Assembly (NCBI RefSeq): GCF_017945865.1
Contig: NZ_CP072829.1
Span: forward strand, 248,001-312,000
From: Xiamenia xianingshaonis
GTDB lineage: Bacteria > Actinomycetota > Coriobacteriia > Coriobacteriales > Eggerthellaceae
Direction of reading: 5' to 3'
DNA length: 64,000 bases
Shown here: positions 8,412 through 16,773 of the stretch, piece by piece
Layout: the number at the start of each line of letters is the position of its first letter
Position numbering within the stretch: position 1 is the stretch's first letter
Notes under the pieces: model-generated
Database searches by the model: none
What the model saw: only the letters and a program-made list of their open reading frames with translations
What the model was told of the DNA's origin: nothing
Made by a program: the position numbers and the translations under genes

Positions 8412-8471
8412 GTCCCCCCAACGGTGTTGATGTTCCACAGCGGCGCTGCCAGTCAGCGCCTCGGCCTCTTG

Positions 8472-9383
8472 CTACCGCAAAAGCTTCGTCACGCGGCCGA
8501 GCAGCGATTCGAAGTTCACGCCGCGGTCGCGGAAATCGGGCTGCTGGGCCGACACCTCCATGGACGCCAGCACGAATTCGCCGGCAAACTGGGCCGCGTC
8601 CGCGATGCCCTGCCCGGCCATGACGGCCGCCAGCAAACACGACGCGTACACGTCACCGGTGCCGTGCAGCATGTAGTCCACGTAGTCGTTGTGCACTTCC
8701 ACGATGGGCAGCTCGCGTCCGCCCACGAAATTCCTGATCACGCCGTCGCCGCGCTGCACGCCCTTCAGCACGACGTGCTTGGCGCCCCGCTCAAGCAGCG
8801 CGTTCACCATCCGATGCGCTTCGGCGTCGTCGATGTTCACGCCGCCCCACGACTCCCCGATGGGCTCGCCCAAAATGATGGCGGCCTCGGTCAGGTTCGG
8901 CGTCAGGATGTCGGCGCTGCAGGCCAGGTGCGCCATCGCGTCGCACAGCTCGGGCGTGTAGGTGGGGTAGATCTTCCCGTGGTCGGCCATGACGGGGTCC
9001 ACCACGCGCAGTGCGTCAGGGTACGTTTCGTACAGGTTCAAAATGACGTCGACCTGCTCGGGGGCGCCCAAAAAGCCCGAATACACGGCGTCGATGTCCA
9101 CGCCGATGCCCCGCCAGGCGTCGAGATAGTCGCGCAACATGGCGGTGGTATCGTGCATGTACCAGCCCGGAAACGCGGTATGCGACGAGAAAAGACCCGT
9201 CGGAACAGGACAAACGTCGCATCCGGCCGCAGAGAGCACCGGAATGGCCACGCCGAGGGAACACTTGCCGTAGCCGCACAGGTCATGCACGGCGGCCACG
9301 CGCGGAATGTAGGCGCCTGCCCGGTCGTACAGCTTCACGTTCGCAAGCTCGCGTTCGTTCTCGGCGGTTTCGTTCGATGCCAT
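8472..9383 (-). CDS. pdxY: Pyridoxal/pyridoxamine kinase
   Basis: PfkB/ribokinase-superfamily kinase that phosphorylates pyridoxal-type vitamers in B6 salvage. It is 303 residues, close to the usual 285-300. Family signs are the early HDLCGYGKCSL segment that binds the vitamer, PVPTGLFSSHTAF, the DPVMADHGK segment, and near the C terminus HGTGDVYAS, the anion-hole and catalytic-Asp motif (usually GTGDLF). The ATG at 9383 has AAGGAGG 6 bases upstream. It stands alone, convergent with the kinase gene. PdxY versus PdxK cannot be separated by eye, but the architecture fits PdxY. Confidence 0.88.
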   Translation of the reverse strand: MASNETAENERELANVKLYDRAGAYIPRVAAVHDLCGYGKCSLGVAIPVLSAAGCDVCPVPTGLFSSHTAFPGWYMHDTTAMLRDYLDAWRGIGVDIDAVYSGFLGAPEQVDVILNLYETYPDALRVVDPVMADHGKIYPTYTPELCDAMAHLACSADILTPNLTEAAIILGEPIGESWGGVNIDDAEAHRMVNALLERGAKHVVLKGVQRGDGVIRNFVGGRELPIVEVHNDYVDYMLHGTGDVYASCLLAAVMAGQGIADAAQFAGEFVLASMEVSAQQPDFRDRGVNFESLLGRVTKLLR

Positions 9384-9449
9384 GAAGGCCTCCTTGGGGT
9401 TGGGATGGGTGTTTGCGTCTGAGGCCGAGCCAGGTGCTTCGGGGCGGCG

Positions 9450-9695
9450 CTATTTCTTTCCTTGTGCCGACGCGGCCTTCTTCGGGGCCTTCGGGGCCGG
9501 CTGCTCTTCTTCCTCCTCATCGTCGTCGAACAGCGACCAGTCGTCTTTGCTCGGCTCGCGATCGACGAACGTCTTGCGGGTGCGGCGTTCCATGATCACG
9601 CTTGCGATGAGCGAAATGACCAGGCCGGCGCCGATAAGCACGCCGATGCCCTCATAGGTTTCAAAAAGGAAATGGTAGAGCTGGGCTGCGTCCAT
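9450..9695 (-). CDS. Small single-pass membrane protein, unknown function
   Basis: An 81-residue protein not assignable to a family. Residues about 15-36 (YEGIGVLIGAGLVISLIASVIM) form one membrane helix. After a basic ERRTRK stop-transfer stretch comes an acidic run (DDDEEEEEQ) and a Lys/Ala-rich tail, expected to lie in the cytoplasm. It is transcribed toward pdxY, divergent from the histidine kinase gene. The overall composition, positional spacing and plausible start make it likely real. Confidence 0.65.
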   Translation of the reverse strand: MDAAQLYHFLFETYEGIGVLIGAGLVISLIASVIMERRTRKTFVDREPSKDDWSLFDDDEEEEEQPAPKAPKKAASAQGKK

Positions 9696-9884
9696 GGTTC
9701 GCGCTCCTCAAAAACGATCGACGGGAGATGCAACGTTTGGTTTCATTGTCGTCTCGAAGGTACTTGTTCGGCAAAGCACAGAGTATACTATGAAGCCAAA
9801 TTACAGCTTATAAACGGTTTTTATTTTTTTGGAGAGACGAAATAATAGCCGGTGACATGCCCTCCGCTCGGGAAAGGCACGTGG

Positions 9885-10343
9885 GTGAATGCGGCGAAAA
9901 CCAAAGACGAGAAACAGCAGAATTTCCGGCTCATAACAGTGCTCGTGCTTGCGATCCTCGTCGTGCTCGCCGCCGTGTACGCCGTCGCGTGTCTGGTGGA
10001 CGACCGGCTCACCGAAAGCGCCGAGCAGCAGGTCATCACGTACACCGAGCAGGCGGCCTTCACCGTGAGCGGTCAGCTGGCGCTCGTGCAGGCGGCGGTC
10101 GACGCCTTTGCGGTCGAAAGCGGCGACGCGGAGTCCGTCCAGCCGCTGCTGAACGCGTTCTGCGAGGCGTACGGCTTTTCAAACGCGTACTTCCTCGACA
10201 TGGACGGCTCGGGCTGCGACGCGGCCGGCAATCCGTTTTCGATCGAAAACCTGCCCGTCATCGAAACGGCGCTGACCCGTGCGACGTACTCGTTTTCGGA
10301 CAGCTATGCGAACGCCAACGGCCAATGGGTGCGCATGGGGTAA
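9885..10343 (+). pseudogene. 5' fragment of a hybrid histidine kinase, ended by in-frame TAA
   Basis: Encodes 152 residues: a basic N terminus, one membrane helix (RLITVLVLAILVVLAAVYAV) and the first part of an extracellular Cache-like sensor domain. It stops at TAA 10341-10343. Reading through that codon, the same frame continues as KPLFVKGVQVGALYVEVP, exactly what should complete the sensor domain, so a single codon separates the halves. A GAA-to-TAA change would explain it. The TAA sits in the palindrome GGGGT-AAAA-ACCCC. The start is GTG at 9885, 7 bases after GGAAAGG. A TATACT -10-like hexamer lies at 9784-9789. Confidence 0.75.
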
Positions 10344-10355
10344 AAACCCCTGTTC

Positions 10356-12620
10356 GTGAAAGGGGTGCAGGTTGGCGCGCTGTACGTCGAGGTGCCCATG
10401 AGCCTGTTCACCATGCCCGAAGAGTTGGCGATCTTTGGACATGGCGGCTACTTCATCCTGTTCGAGGGCCGCACCGGCGAGGTGATCGGCCTTCCGAACC
10501 AGGCCCTGAAAACGCCGGTCGCCCCGGGGGATTCGGTTTTCGACTTTTTCGAGCGCGCGCAGATCGCCGACGTGGAGCAGGCCGATGCCGCCGGCAGCCT
10601 GTTCGCTTCGCTTCGCATCGGCGAGACGCCTGCTCCCAGCTGCTACGACGAGGTTCGCGCCTGGGCGGCCGATCGGGAGGTCGGCGCCGTGGGCACGGTC
10701 ATGGACGGCGTTCCCTGCTACGTGTCGGTGGCTCCTGTGCCGGGGTCCACCTGGACGGCGTGCAGCGTCATTCCCATCGCCAGCGTGCGCACCGAAGAGC
10801 CCGTCATAAACGTCATGTACGGCCTGGTCCTGCTCATCGTGGTGTTCAGCCTGGTGGCGGCCGGCGTGCTCACGTACATGCTTTTCCAGCGGCGCCTGCG
10901 CGCCAGCCACATAGCCATGGAGGAAAGCCTGTATGCGGCGCTGTCCGAATCCATCGACATGGCGGTCAACCTGTACTGCCCGGCCGACGGCACGACCACG
11001 CCCATCGTGGCGAAGGCGTCTGCCATCCTCGGGCATCCGCTGCAGGCGTTCATGGACGACCCGCGGCTTGCGCGCGCCGTCGACCTTTCTTCCGAGGGCC
11101 GCCTTATGCTGCAGCACATGCGCGAAGGCTCCATCAGCCAGCTCAACAAGGGCGAGTTTTCGCTGCGCAGCCCCGAAACCGGCCTGACCCGATGGGTCGT
11201 CTACACCGTCGAGCCGCTGAGCTTCGACGGGAAAGACCAGCTCATGCTGGTGATCCAGGACGTCACGACCGAACGCACCGTCCGCGAGTGCATGCGCGAG
11301 GCCATGGACGCCGCCGACGCCGCCAGCAACGCGAAGTCCGACTTCCTCTCGCGCATGAGCCACGACATCCGCACGCCCATGAACGTCATCATCGGCATGG
11401 TGCAGATCGCGCAAAACCCCTCAAGCGACGAGGCGAAGATGCGCGTGTGCCTGCAAAAGATCGGCATCGCGTCGAACCAGCTGCTCAACCTCATCAACGA
11501 GGTGCTCGATTTCTCGAAGATCGAAAGCGGGAAGATGGTGCTGGCCAGCAGCCCGTTTTCGCTGCGCGACATCGTGGACGGCGTGGCCAACGTCACGCGC
11601 ATCCAATGCGAGCAGAAGCGCCTGACGTTCCAGCTGACGTGCGAATACGACGGCATTGCGGCGTTCGAGGGGGACGCGGTGCGCGTGGAGCAAATGTTGA
11701 CTAATTTACTCACCAATGCGGTGAAGTACACCGACGAAGGAGGCCGGGTGTCGCTGTCGGTGCGCGTGCTGCCTGAAAAGGTCGCCGGGTACCGTCCGGT
11801 CGAGTTCGTGGTGGCGGACAACGGCATCGGCATGTCCGAGGAATTCCAGAAAAACCTGTTCGAGCCGTTTTCCATGGAGGGGCGGTCCCGCTCGCAGGGG
11901 ACGGGGCTGGGCATGTCCATCGTGAAGTCGGTGATCGTGCTGATGGGGGGCCTGATCACGGTCGACTCCAAAGAGAACGTGGGCTCGACGTTCCGCGTGC
12001 TCGTGAACATCCGCGTGGCGCCTTCCTCCGCGCTGCCTGCCAGCCCGGCGGACGATCTTGCCGCGCTGCGGCCGGTCGTGCTGCAGCCCTCGGAAGAAGC
12101 GCCTGCGGCAAAGGCCGAAGCGCCGAGCCCGGCCCTGCCGAAGCGTGCGGGGTCCGCTTCTGCGGCCGCCGCGTTGGAAGGGGGTGCCGCTGCGAAGCCT
12201 CCGGCGGACAAGGCGGCCGCCCGCCCGGGCGAGGGCATCCACGTGCTGGTCGTGGAAGACAGCGAGCTGAGCGCCGACATCGCCTGCGAGCTGCTGTCCA
12301 TGAAGGGCTTCACGTACGACTGCGCGCGCCAAGGCCAGGAGGCGGTCGACAAGTTCTGCTCCGCGCCGGAAGGCACCTACGACGTCATTCTCATGGACGT
12401 GCACATGCCGGTCGTGAACGGCTATGAAGCCACGCGGGCCATCCGCGCGTCGGGCCGGGGCGATGCGGAAAGCGTCGTCATCGTCGCCATGTCGGCCAAC
12501 GCGTTTACCGATGACGTGGCCGCCTCGCTCGAAAGCGGCATGGACGCGCACCTGTGCAAGCCCATGCGCATCGACAACGTCGTGAGCGTTGTGATCGAGC
12601 AGCTGGCGCTCAAAGGGTGA
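10356..12620 (+). CDS. Hybrid sensor histidine kinase, 3' part of split gene
   Basis: Continues the frame of the 5' fragment after the TAA codon: the rest of the Cache-like sensor, a second membrane helix (VMYGLVLLIVVFSLVAAGV), a PAS-like region, HisKA with phospho-His in MSHDIRTPMN, and an HATPase with N box NLLTNAVKY, G1 DNGIGMS and G2 GTGLGMS. A Pro/Ala linker leads to a C-terminal receiver with VVEDSE, the phospho-Asp in LMDVHMP and the Lys in CKPM. Translation might restart at GTG 10356 or ATG 10398, but the protein would then lack the first helix, so proper sensing is doubtful. The intact gene would encode about 911 residues. Confidence 0.8.
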   Translation: MKGVQVGALYVEVPMSLFTMPEELAIFGHGGYFILFEGRTGEVIGLPNQALKTPVAPGDSVFDFFERAQIADVEQADAAGSLFASLRIGETPAPSCYDEVRAWAADREVGAVGTVMDGVPCYVSVAPVPGSTWTACSVIPIASVRTEEPVINVMYGLVLLIVVFSLVAAGVLTYMLFQRRLRASHIAMEESLYAALSESIDMAVNLYCPADGTTTPIVAKASAILGHPLQAFMDDPRLARAVDLSSEGRLMLQHMREGSISQLNKGEFSLRSPETGLTRWVVYTVEPLSFDGKDQLMLVIQDVTTERTVRECMREAMDAADAASNAKSDFLSRMSHDIRTPMNVIIGMVQIAQNPSSDEAKMRVCLQKIGIASNQLLNLINEVLDFSKIESGKMVLASSPFSLRDIVDGVANVTRIQCEQKRLTFQLTCEYDGIAAFEGDAVRVEQMLTNLLTNAVKYTDEGGRVSLSVRVLPEKVAGYRPVEFVVADNGIGMSEEFQKNLFEPFSMEGRSRSQGTGLGMSIVKSVIVLMGGLITVDSKENVGSTFRVLVNIRVAPSSALPASPADDLAALRPVVLQPSEEAPAAKAEAPSPALPKRAGSASAAAALEGGAAAKPPADKAAARPGEGIHVLVVEDSELSADIACELLSMKGFTYDCARQGQEAVDKFCSAPEGTYDVILMDVHMPVVNGYEATRAIRASGRGDAESVVIVAMSANAFTDDVAASLESGMDAHLCKPMRIDNVVSVVIEQLALKG

Positions 12621-12624
12621 GGGG

Positions 12625-12641
12625 AGGGGCTGCCAGCCCCT
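12625..12641 (+). terminator. Possible terminator of the histidine kinase gene
   Basis: AGGGGC-TGCCA-GCCCCT forms a 6-bp stem, 4 bases after the stop codon, followed by the short pyrimidine run TCT. The T-run is weak, so this is a candidate only. Confidence 0.45.
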
Positions 12642-12853
12642 TCTGGTGGTCGCCCGTGAACAGTCCGTGCGGGTGACGTGGCTGTTTTATGGTGGGGGTT
12701 TCTTTGATGGTACAATTTAGTGTCGTTATATATGCAGTTTTGACGATATGGCGAAAACGCCGTCTTGAGGAGGACGAACGCTCGCCGTACCTTTTCCCCG
12801 ATCATGGGCCGGTTTAGCAAAGTGGGGAGCGCGGCTGGCCTTTAGGAGACTTT

Positions 12854-14482
12854 ATGACGCCAAAGAACTCTCGCTCTGGTCGCGTGGCGCGTTCGTCGCA
12901 CCAGTCGCAATCAGCGCGGGCCTCTCGCGTGGCCCAAGCTGCCCAGGCGGTGGACAATGGTTTCGAACAAGAAGCCCACCATGCGCGTCAGGCGGCGGCC
13001 AGCGCGAACAGCGAAAAGGCCCCCGTCGGCGCTTACACTCCTGTCTATCAGCCGGGAACCCAGAAGAGCGCTGCTGCAAACAAGGCTTTCGAGCGGCAGT
13101 CGGCCGTTTCCCAGTATTCTCGCAGCAATCCCGCCTATTCGCATCGCAAGACGTCGAAGGGGCGCAAGGTGCTCATCGGGCTGCTCATTGCCATAGTCGT
13201 GCTCGGCGTGGGCGCCACCGCGGCGTTCGCGCTCACGAATGCGTATCTGAACAGCATCAATGACAAGCTGAACACCGGCACGAAGTCGGCGGACGAAGTC
13301 CAGAAGATCATCGACACGCTCAAGCCGGCGCCGTCCGGCTTCGACGAGCCGTTCTACATGATTCTCATCGGGTCCGACGAACGCGAAGAAGACGCGTCCA
13401 TGGGCCAGCGCTCCGACACGAACATCGTCGTGCGGGTCGACGCGCCGAACAGCCAGCTGACGCTCGTGTCCATCCCGCGCGACACGAAGATCGAAATCGA
13501 CGGCTACGGCACGAACAAGTTCAACGCGGCGTACAGCTACGACGGAACGGCAGGGGTCATCAGGGAGGCCAGCCAGCTTCTGGGCGTCGACATCTCCCAC
13601 TACGCCGAGGTCGATTTCAGCCAGCTCGTCGACTTGGTGGACGCGGTCGGCGGCGTGGACGTGTACGTCGAAGAGCGCATTGACGACCCGGACGCCGACG
13701 GCACGTCCGCCAATCCCGATTGGGACCGCATCATTTTGGAGGTCGGCGAACACCACCTCAACGGCGATCAGGCCCTGTGCTTCGCTCGCAGCCGCGCCTT
13801 CGTCGACGGCGACTTCACGCGCACGAACAACCAACGCCAGCTCATCGAGGCCATCGTGGAAAAAGTGCTCGCCATGCCCGTGACCGAACTGCCCGGCGTC
13901 ATCGACAAGGCTGCCGCCTGCGTGTCGACCGACCTGACGGTCCAGGACATCATCACGCTTGCGCAGTACTTCTCCGAAGGCGACCTGACGATGTATTCGG
14001 CCATGGTGCCGTCATACACCCAGATGATCGGCGACGTTTCCTACGTCATCAACGACGAGGAGAAGACGAAGGAAATGATGGAGGTCGTCGATGCAGGCGG
14101 CGACCCGTCGGAGATCGTGTCCACCAAGACGGCGGACGATGCGGAAGAGGAGATCGATCCGCAGGCGTTCGAGGAATACGACGAGACGGCCTATAGCGAA
14201 ACGTACGATACGAGCAGCTACGCGACGGACGGGGGCTATACGGAGCCGTACGTCGATCCTTACGCGGGCGGCGGCTATGACACGGGCTATGTCGAGCCTG
14301 CCTATGTGCCGGAAGAGCCGGCGCCCTATGCGGACGGAGGAACTGGCGGCGCGGACGGCGGGTACGTCGATGCGGGCGCCGGCGCCGATGCAGGCGCTGC
14401 GGCTCCCGCTTCTGATACCGGAGCAGGTACCGATACCGGTGCGACCGGTGCCACCGGCGAGGCGCTTCCCGAGGCGGCATAA
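12854..14482 (+). CDS. LytR-CpsA-Psr (LCP) family cell-wall polymer ligase
   Basis: LCP proteins attach undecaprenyl-linked glycopolymers to peptidoglycan on the outside of the membrane. This one has 542 residues: a cytoplasmic Ser/Arg/Ala-rich tail of about 105 residues, one membrane helix (about 106-127), then the LCP domain (about 165-335) with ILIGSDERE, RSDTNIVVRV, the pyrophosphate-binding SIPRDTKIEI arginine motif, KFNAAYSY, and FARSR near the end. Residues about 400-542 are a Gly/Ala/Tyr/Asp-rich disordered extracellular tail that is unusually long. The ATG follows TTTAGGAGAC. It stands alone between terminators. The substrate polymer cannot be read from sequence. Confidence 0.92.
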   Translation: MTPKNSRSGRVARSSHQSQSARASRVAQAAQAVDNGFEQEAHHARQAAASANSEKAPVGAYTPVYQPGTQKSAAANKAFERQSAVSQYSRSNPAYSHRKTSKGRKVLIGLLIAIVVLGVGATAAFALTNAYLNSINDKLNTGTKSADEVQKIIDTLKPAPSGFDEPFYMILIGSDEREEDASMGQRSDTNIVVRVDAPNSQLTLVSIPRDTKIEIDGYGTNKFNAAYSYDGTAGVIREASQLLGVDISHYAEVDFSQLVDLVDAVGGVDVYVEERIDDPDADGTSANPDWDRIILEVGEHHLNGDQALCFARSRAFVDGDFTRTNNQRQLIEAIVEKVLAMPVTELPGVIDKAAACVSTDLTVQDIITLAQYFSEGDLTMYSAMVPSYTQMIGDVSYVINDEEKTKEMMEVVDAGGDPSEIVSTKTADDAEEEIDPQAFEEYDETAYSETYDTSSYATDGGYTEPYVDPYAGGGYDTGYVEPAYVPEEPAPYADGGTGGADGGYVDAGAGADAGAAAPASDTGAGTDTGATGATGEALPEAA

Positions 14483-14488
14483 CAGCTG

Positions 14489-14541
14489 GGGAAACGCTGG
14501 TCGCTTGGGCCAGCCCTGCGCAGGCAGGCTGGCGCTTGGGC
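14489..14541 (+). repeat. Copy A of dispersed GGGAAACGCTG element (partial)
   Basis: Begins GGGAAACGCTG (14489-14499), continues GGCCAGCCCTGCGC as in the complete copy at 45104, and forms a stem GCCAGCC/GGCTGGC (14509-14515, 14527-14533). The right terminal repeat is missing. A CGCTTGGGC direct repeat (14502-14510, 14533-14541) flanks the stem. Confidence 0.55.
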
Positions 14542-14553
14542 GCATCTCTTCTG

Positions 14554-14607
14554 CGGGCCTTCCGGTCGTTGAGGCAAGCTGCTTCGATGGCCGGAAGGCC
14601 CGTTTTT
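14554..14607 (+). terminator. Terminator downstream of the LCP gene
   Basis: CGGGCCTTCCGG (14554-14565) and CCGGAAGGCCCG (14591-14602) form a perfect 12-bp stem with a 25-base loop, followed directly by TTTTT. Confidence 0.85.
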
Positions 14608-14608
14608 G

Positions 14609-14869
14609 TGTGCGTCCGACAGCGCCCGCACCTTTCGCGGGATCTTCGTATGTCGTGGAACATGCCTGGTCAGAGGCTTCGCAACTGGTGGTTGTCGTAC
14701 TATTTTCAACAATTGCAATCTTGTGGTGGTGGTCTTGCGCGGCGGGCGGCCCTAAGCTTGGCACCGCTGATTGCGACGGCCATGCTCTTGCGTGCGAGGC
14801 GGCCGGGCGCAAACGGCATTGAAAGGCGTATCCATGTCTATGACAACGGTGAAAAGAAGGAGCGTATCG
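14609..14869. other. Leader region of the XRE/DUF4097 operon
   Basis: No gene is apparent. An AT-richer patch around 14690-14720 contains TACTAT (14698-14703), a possible -10 without a good -35 partner. Nothing else stands out. Confidence 0.35.
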
Positions 14870-15568
14870 ATGAACGAAGCTTTGGCCGACCGCCTCGCTC
14901 GAATGCGGCGCGACCAAGGGATGAGCCAGGAAGAGCTGGCGAATTCGTTGGGCGTGTCGCGGCAGGCCGTCTCGAAATGGGAGCGGGGCGAATCGTCGCC
15001 CGACACGGGAAACCTTATCGCGCTGTCCGACTTGTTCGATGTGACGATTGACGAATTGGTGCGCGGCTCGTCTGACGAGCCAGGCGCTGCGACAGATGCC
15101 GGAAGTACCGCCGAGCCTGCCGCGGCGGACGCGGCCGACGGCGTGGCAAAGGCCGAGGCCGTCGCGACCACGCTTCCGCTGGACGTCGTGCCCGCCGCGG
15201 CGCTGGCCGCCCCAGCCAACGAGGCCGCTTCGCAAGACGTCCCGGCCCCGGCGCCTGCGACCGCTCCGGCCGCTGCTGCATCCTATCCGCCGCCGACGGC
15301 CGCCCCCTTCCCGTATGCCGCGCCGGCGGACGGCGCGCCCGCTGCTCCCGCAGGCTCTTCTTCTGCCGAGCCGCGCCGCAAAGGCCCGCCCTCGACGTTT
15401 CCCTACCCGGTGTTCGTTGCCATTCTCTACCTCTGCCTGGGCTTTCTGTTCGGCCTGTGGCATCCGGGCTGGCTTTTGTTCCTGACCATTCCGCTGTATT
15501 ACTGGGCCGCCAAGACCATCGAGGCCGATCCTGTCTACCGCGACAACCACCGTTCCGAGGAGTGGTAG
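14870..15568 (+). CDS. XRE-family regulator with C-terminal membrane segment
   Basis: 232 residues. The N terminus is a helix-turn-helix of the Cro/C1/Xre type (about 5-62), with MSQEELANSLGVSRQAVSKWERG and LSDLFDVTIDELV. A Pro/Ala-rich linker of about 100 residues follows, then a hydrophobic hairpin (FVAILYLCLGFLFGLWHPGWLLFLTIPLYYW) that should insert in the membrane, and a short charged tail. The start is the ATG at 14870, 7 bases after AAGGAG. Earlier in-frame ATGs lack a site. The next gene begins 2 bases after its stop. A membrane-tethered regulator controlling its own operon is an inference from this layout. Confidence 0.85.
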   Translation: MNEALADRLARMRRDQGMSQEELANSLGVSRQAVSKWERGESSPDTGNLIALSDLFDVTIDELVRGSSDEPGAATDAGSTAEPAAADAADGVAKAEAVATTLPLDVVPAAALAAPANEAASQDVPAPAPATAPAAAASYPPPTAAPFPYAAPADGAPAAPAGSSSAEPRRKGPPSTFPYPVFVAILYLCLGFLFGLWHPGWLLFLTIPLYYWAAKTIEADPVYRDNHRSEEW

Positions 15569-15570
15569 CC

Positions 15571-16641
15571 ATGAAAGCTGCAAACGGACCGCGCCTGACG
15601 CGCGAAACGTACGTGAAGCTGGGGATCGTTTTGGGCGTGTCGCTCGTCGTGCTGGTCAACGCCTGGTCGTGCCTGTCGTTTGCCCCGGTGCTGCACCGCA
15701 TCGGCGATGCGGCAGAGCTCGCCGAGCCGCCTGCGGCTCCCGAGGCCCCCGAGGCGCCAGAGCTCGACGCGGCCTCCGAGGCGACCGCTTCCGATGCCGA
15801 CGCTGCCAGCAAGGCCGACAAGGCTGCCGAGGCGAAAAGCGCCCGGTCGGGCGCCGATGCAGGTTCGGACGTATCGACGCTCGCCGCCGCCTATCCCATG
15901 AAGGCGAACGGCGACGGCGCGCTTTCGCACGTCGCGATGGACCCGTCCGAGGTGACCAGCATGGAAATAGACTGGCCGGCGGGCAGGCTTGACATTCATG
16001 CCGTGCCCGACGACGACTGCGACGGCAAGATCCAGGTCATCGAAACGACCGATCGTCGGGGCGCCGAGCCTTTGAACGTCGAGCTTGTCGGGGGCACGCT
16101 GCGGGTGAGCGCCAATCCGGTCTTCGGCCTGATAGGATGTTCGACTTGGGCGAACATGACGAAACGCACGCTTGAGATCGGCGTCCCCGAAAGCGTTGCG
16201 GCCGACATGCGAAATCTGTCTCTGGAGAGCGCCTCAGGCGAGGTGACCGTGTCCGGCCTGGGATTTCGTTCGATCGAAACCGACGTGGCGAGCGGCCGGT
16301 GCACGCTTGACGGCGTCGATGCGCAGGATCTGACAATCTCGCTTGCCAGCGGCGCGACGTCGATGGACGGCCGGGTCGACAGGCAGCTGCGCGTCGACAT
16401 CGCCAGCGGAAACGTGGACGTCAGCAGCCGGACGACGCCGTCTTCGACCGAATTGTCCCTCGCAAGCGGCACGGTCGAGCTGGGGCTTCCTTCGGACGTC
16501 GGCTTCACGATGGAGACGGACAAGGTGTCTGGTACCTTCACGTGCGACTTCCCGGCAACGGGATCGGTCGTCGGCGACGGCAAGGCCCGCCTCTACACCG
16601 AAATGGCCAGCGGAAACGTGACCATCCGTCCGATCGGCTAG
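15571..16641 (+). CDS. DUF4097-family beta-repeat membrane protein
   Basis: 356 residues. One membrane helix near the N terminus (about 15-40), an Ala/Glu/Asp-rich linker to about 110, then repeated beta strands with the recurring pattern (I/L/S)-(A/V)SG-x-(V/T/C) (ESASGEVTV, DVASGRCTL, SLASGATSM, DIASGNVDV, SLASGTVEL, EMASGNVTI), typical of DUF4097 right-handed beta folds. The repeats should be outside the cell. It is translated right after the XRE gene (ribosome site GAGGAG inside that gene's end). DUF4097 proteins beside XRE-membrane proteins are common and are often linked to envelope stress; the exact role is unknown. Confidence 0.85.
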   Translation: MKAANGPRLTRETYVKLGIVLGVSLVVLVNAWSCLSFAPVLHRIGDAAELAEPPAAPEAPEAPELDAASEATASDADAASKADKAAEAKSARSGADAGSDVSTLAAAYPMKANGDGALSHVAMDPSEVTSMEIDWPAGRLDIHAVPDDDCDGKIQVIETTDRRGAEPLNVELVGGTLRVSANPVFGLIGCSTWANMTKRTLEIGVPESVAADMRNLSLESASGEVTVSGLGFRSIETDVASGRCTLDGVDAQDLTISLASGATSMDGRVDRQLRVDIASGNVDVSSRTTPSSTELSLASGTVELGLPSDVGFTMETDKVSGTFTCDFPATGSVVGDGKARLYTEMASGNVTIRPIG

Positions 16642-16707
16642 AAACGCCGAACGCCTGCCGCAGCAAACGGCCGTGGGACGAAGCGCTGCTCCGTTCCGCG
16701 GCCGTTC

Positions 16708-16742
16708 AAAAAGCCCTGACGCTTCCGTGGCCAGGGCTTTTT
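16708..16742. terminator. Bidirectional terminator between DUF4097 gene and galE
   Basis: AAAAAGCCCTG (16708-16718) and CAGGGCTTTTT (16732-16742) make an 11-bp stem with A- and T-runs on either side, serving both convergent genes. Confidence 0.88.
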
Positions 16743-16773
16743 GTCTATCAGAGGACCGTTTTTCTTGTGCGCG

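Noticed and set aside
10341-10343. Programmed frameshift in the hybrid kinase
   Set aside because: Both parts share the same reading frame, so a frameshift is not needed; a single stop codon separates them.
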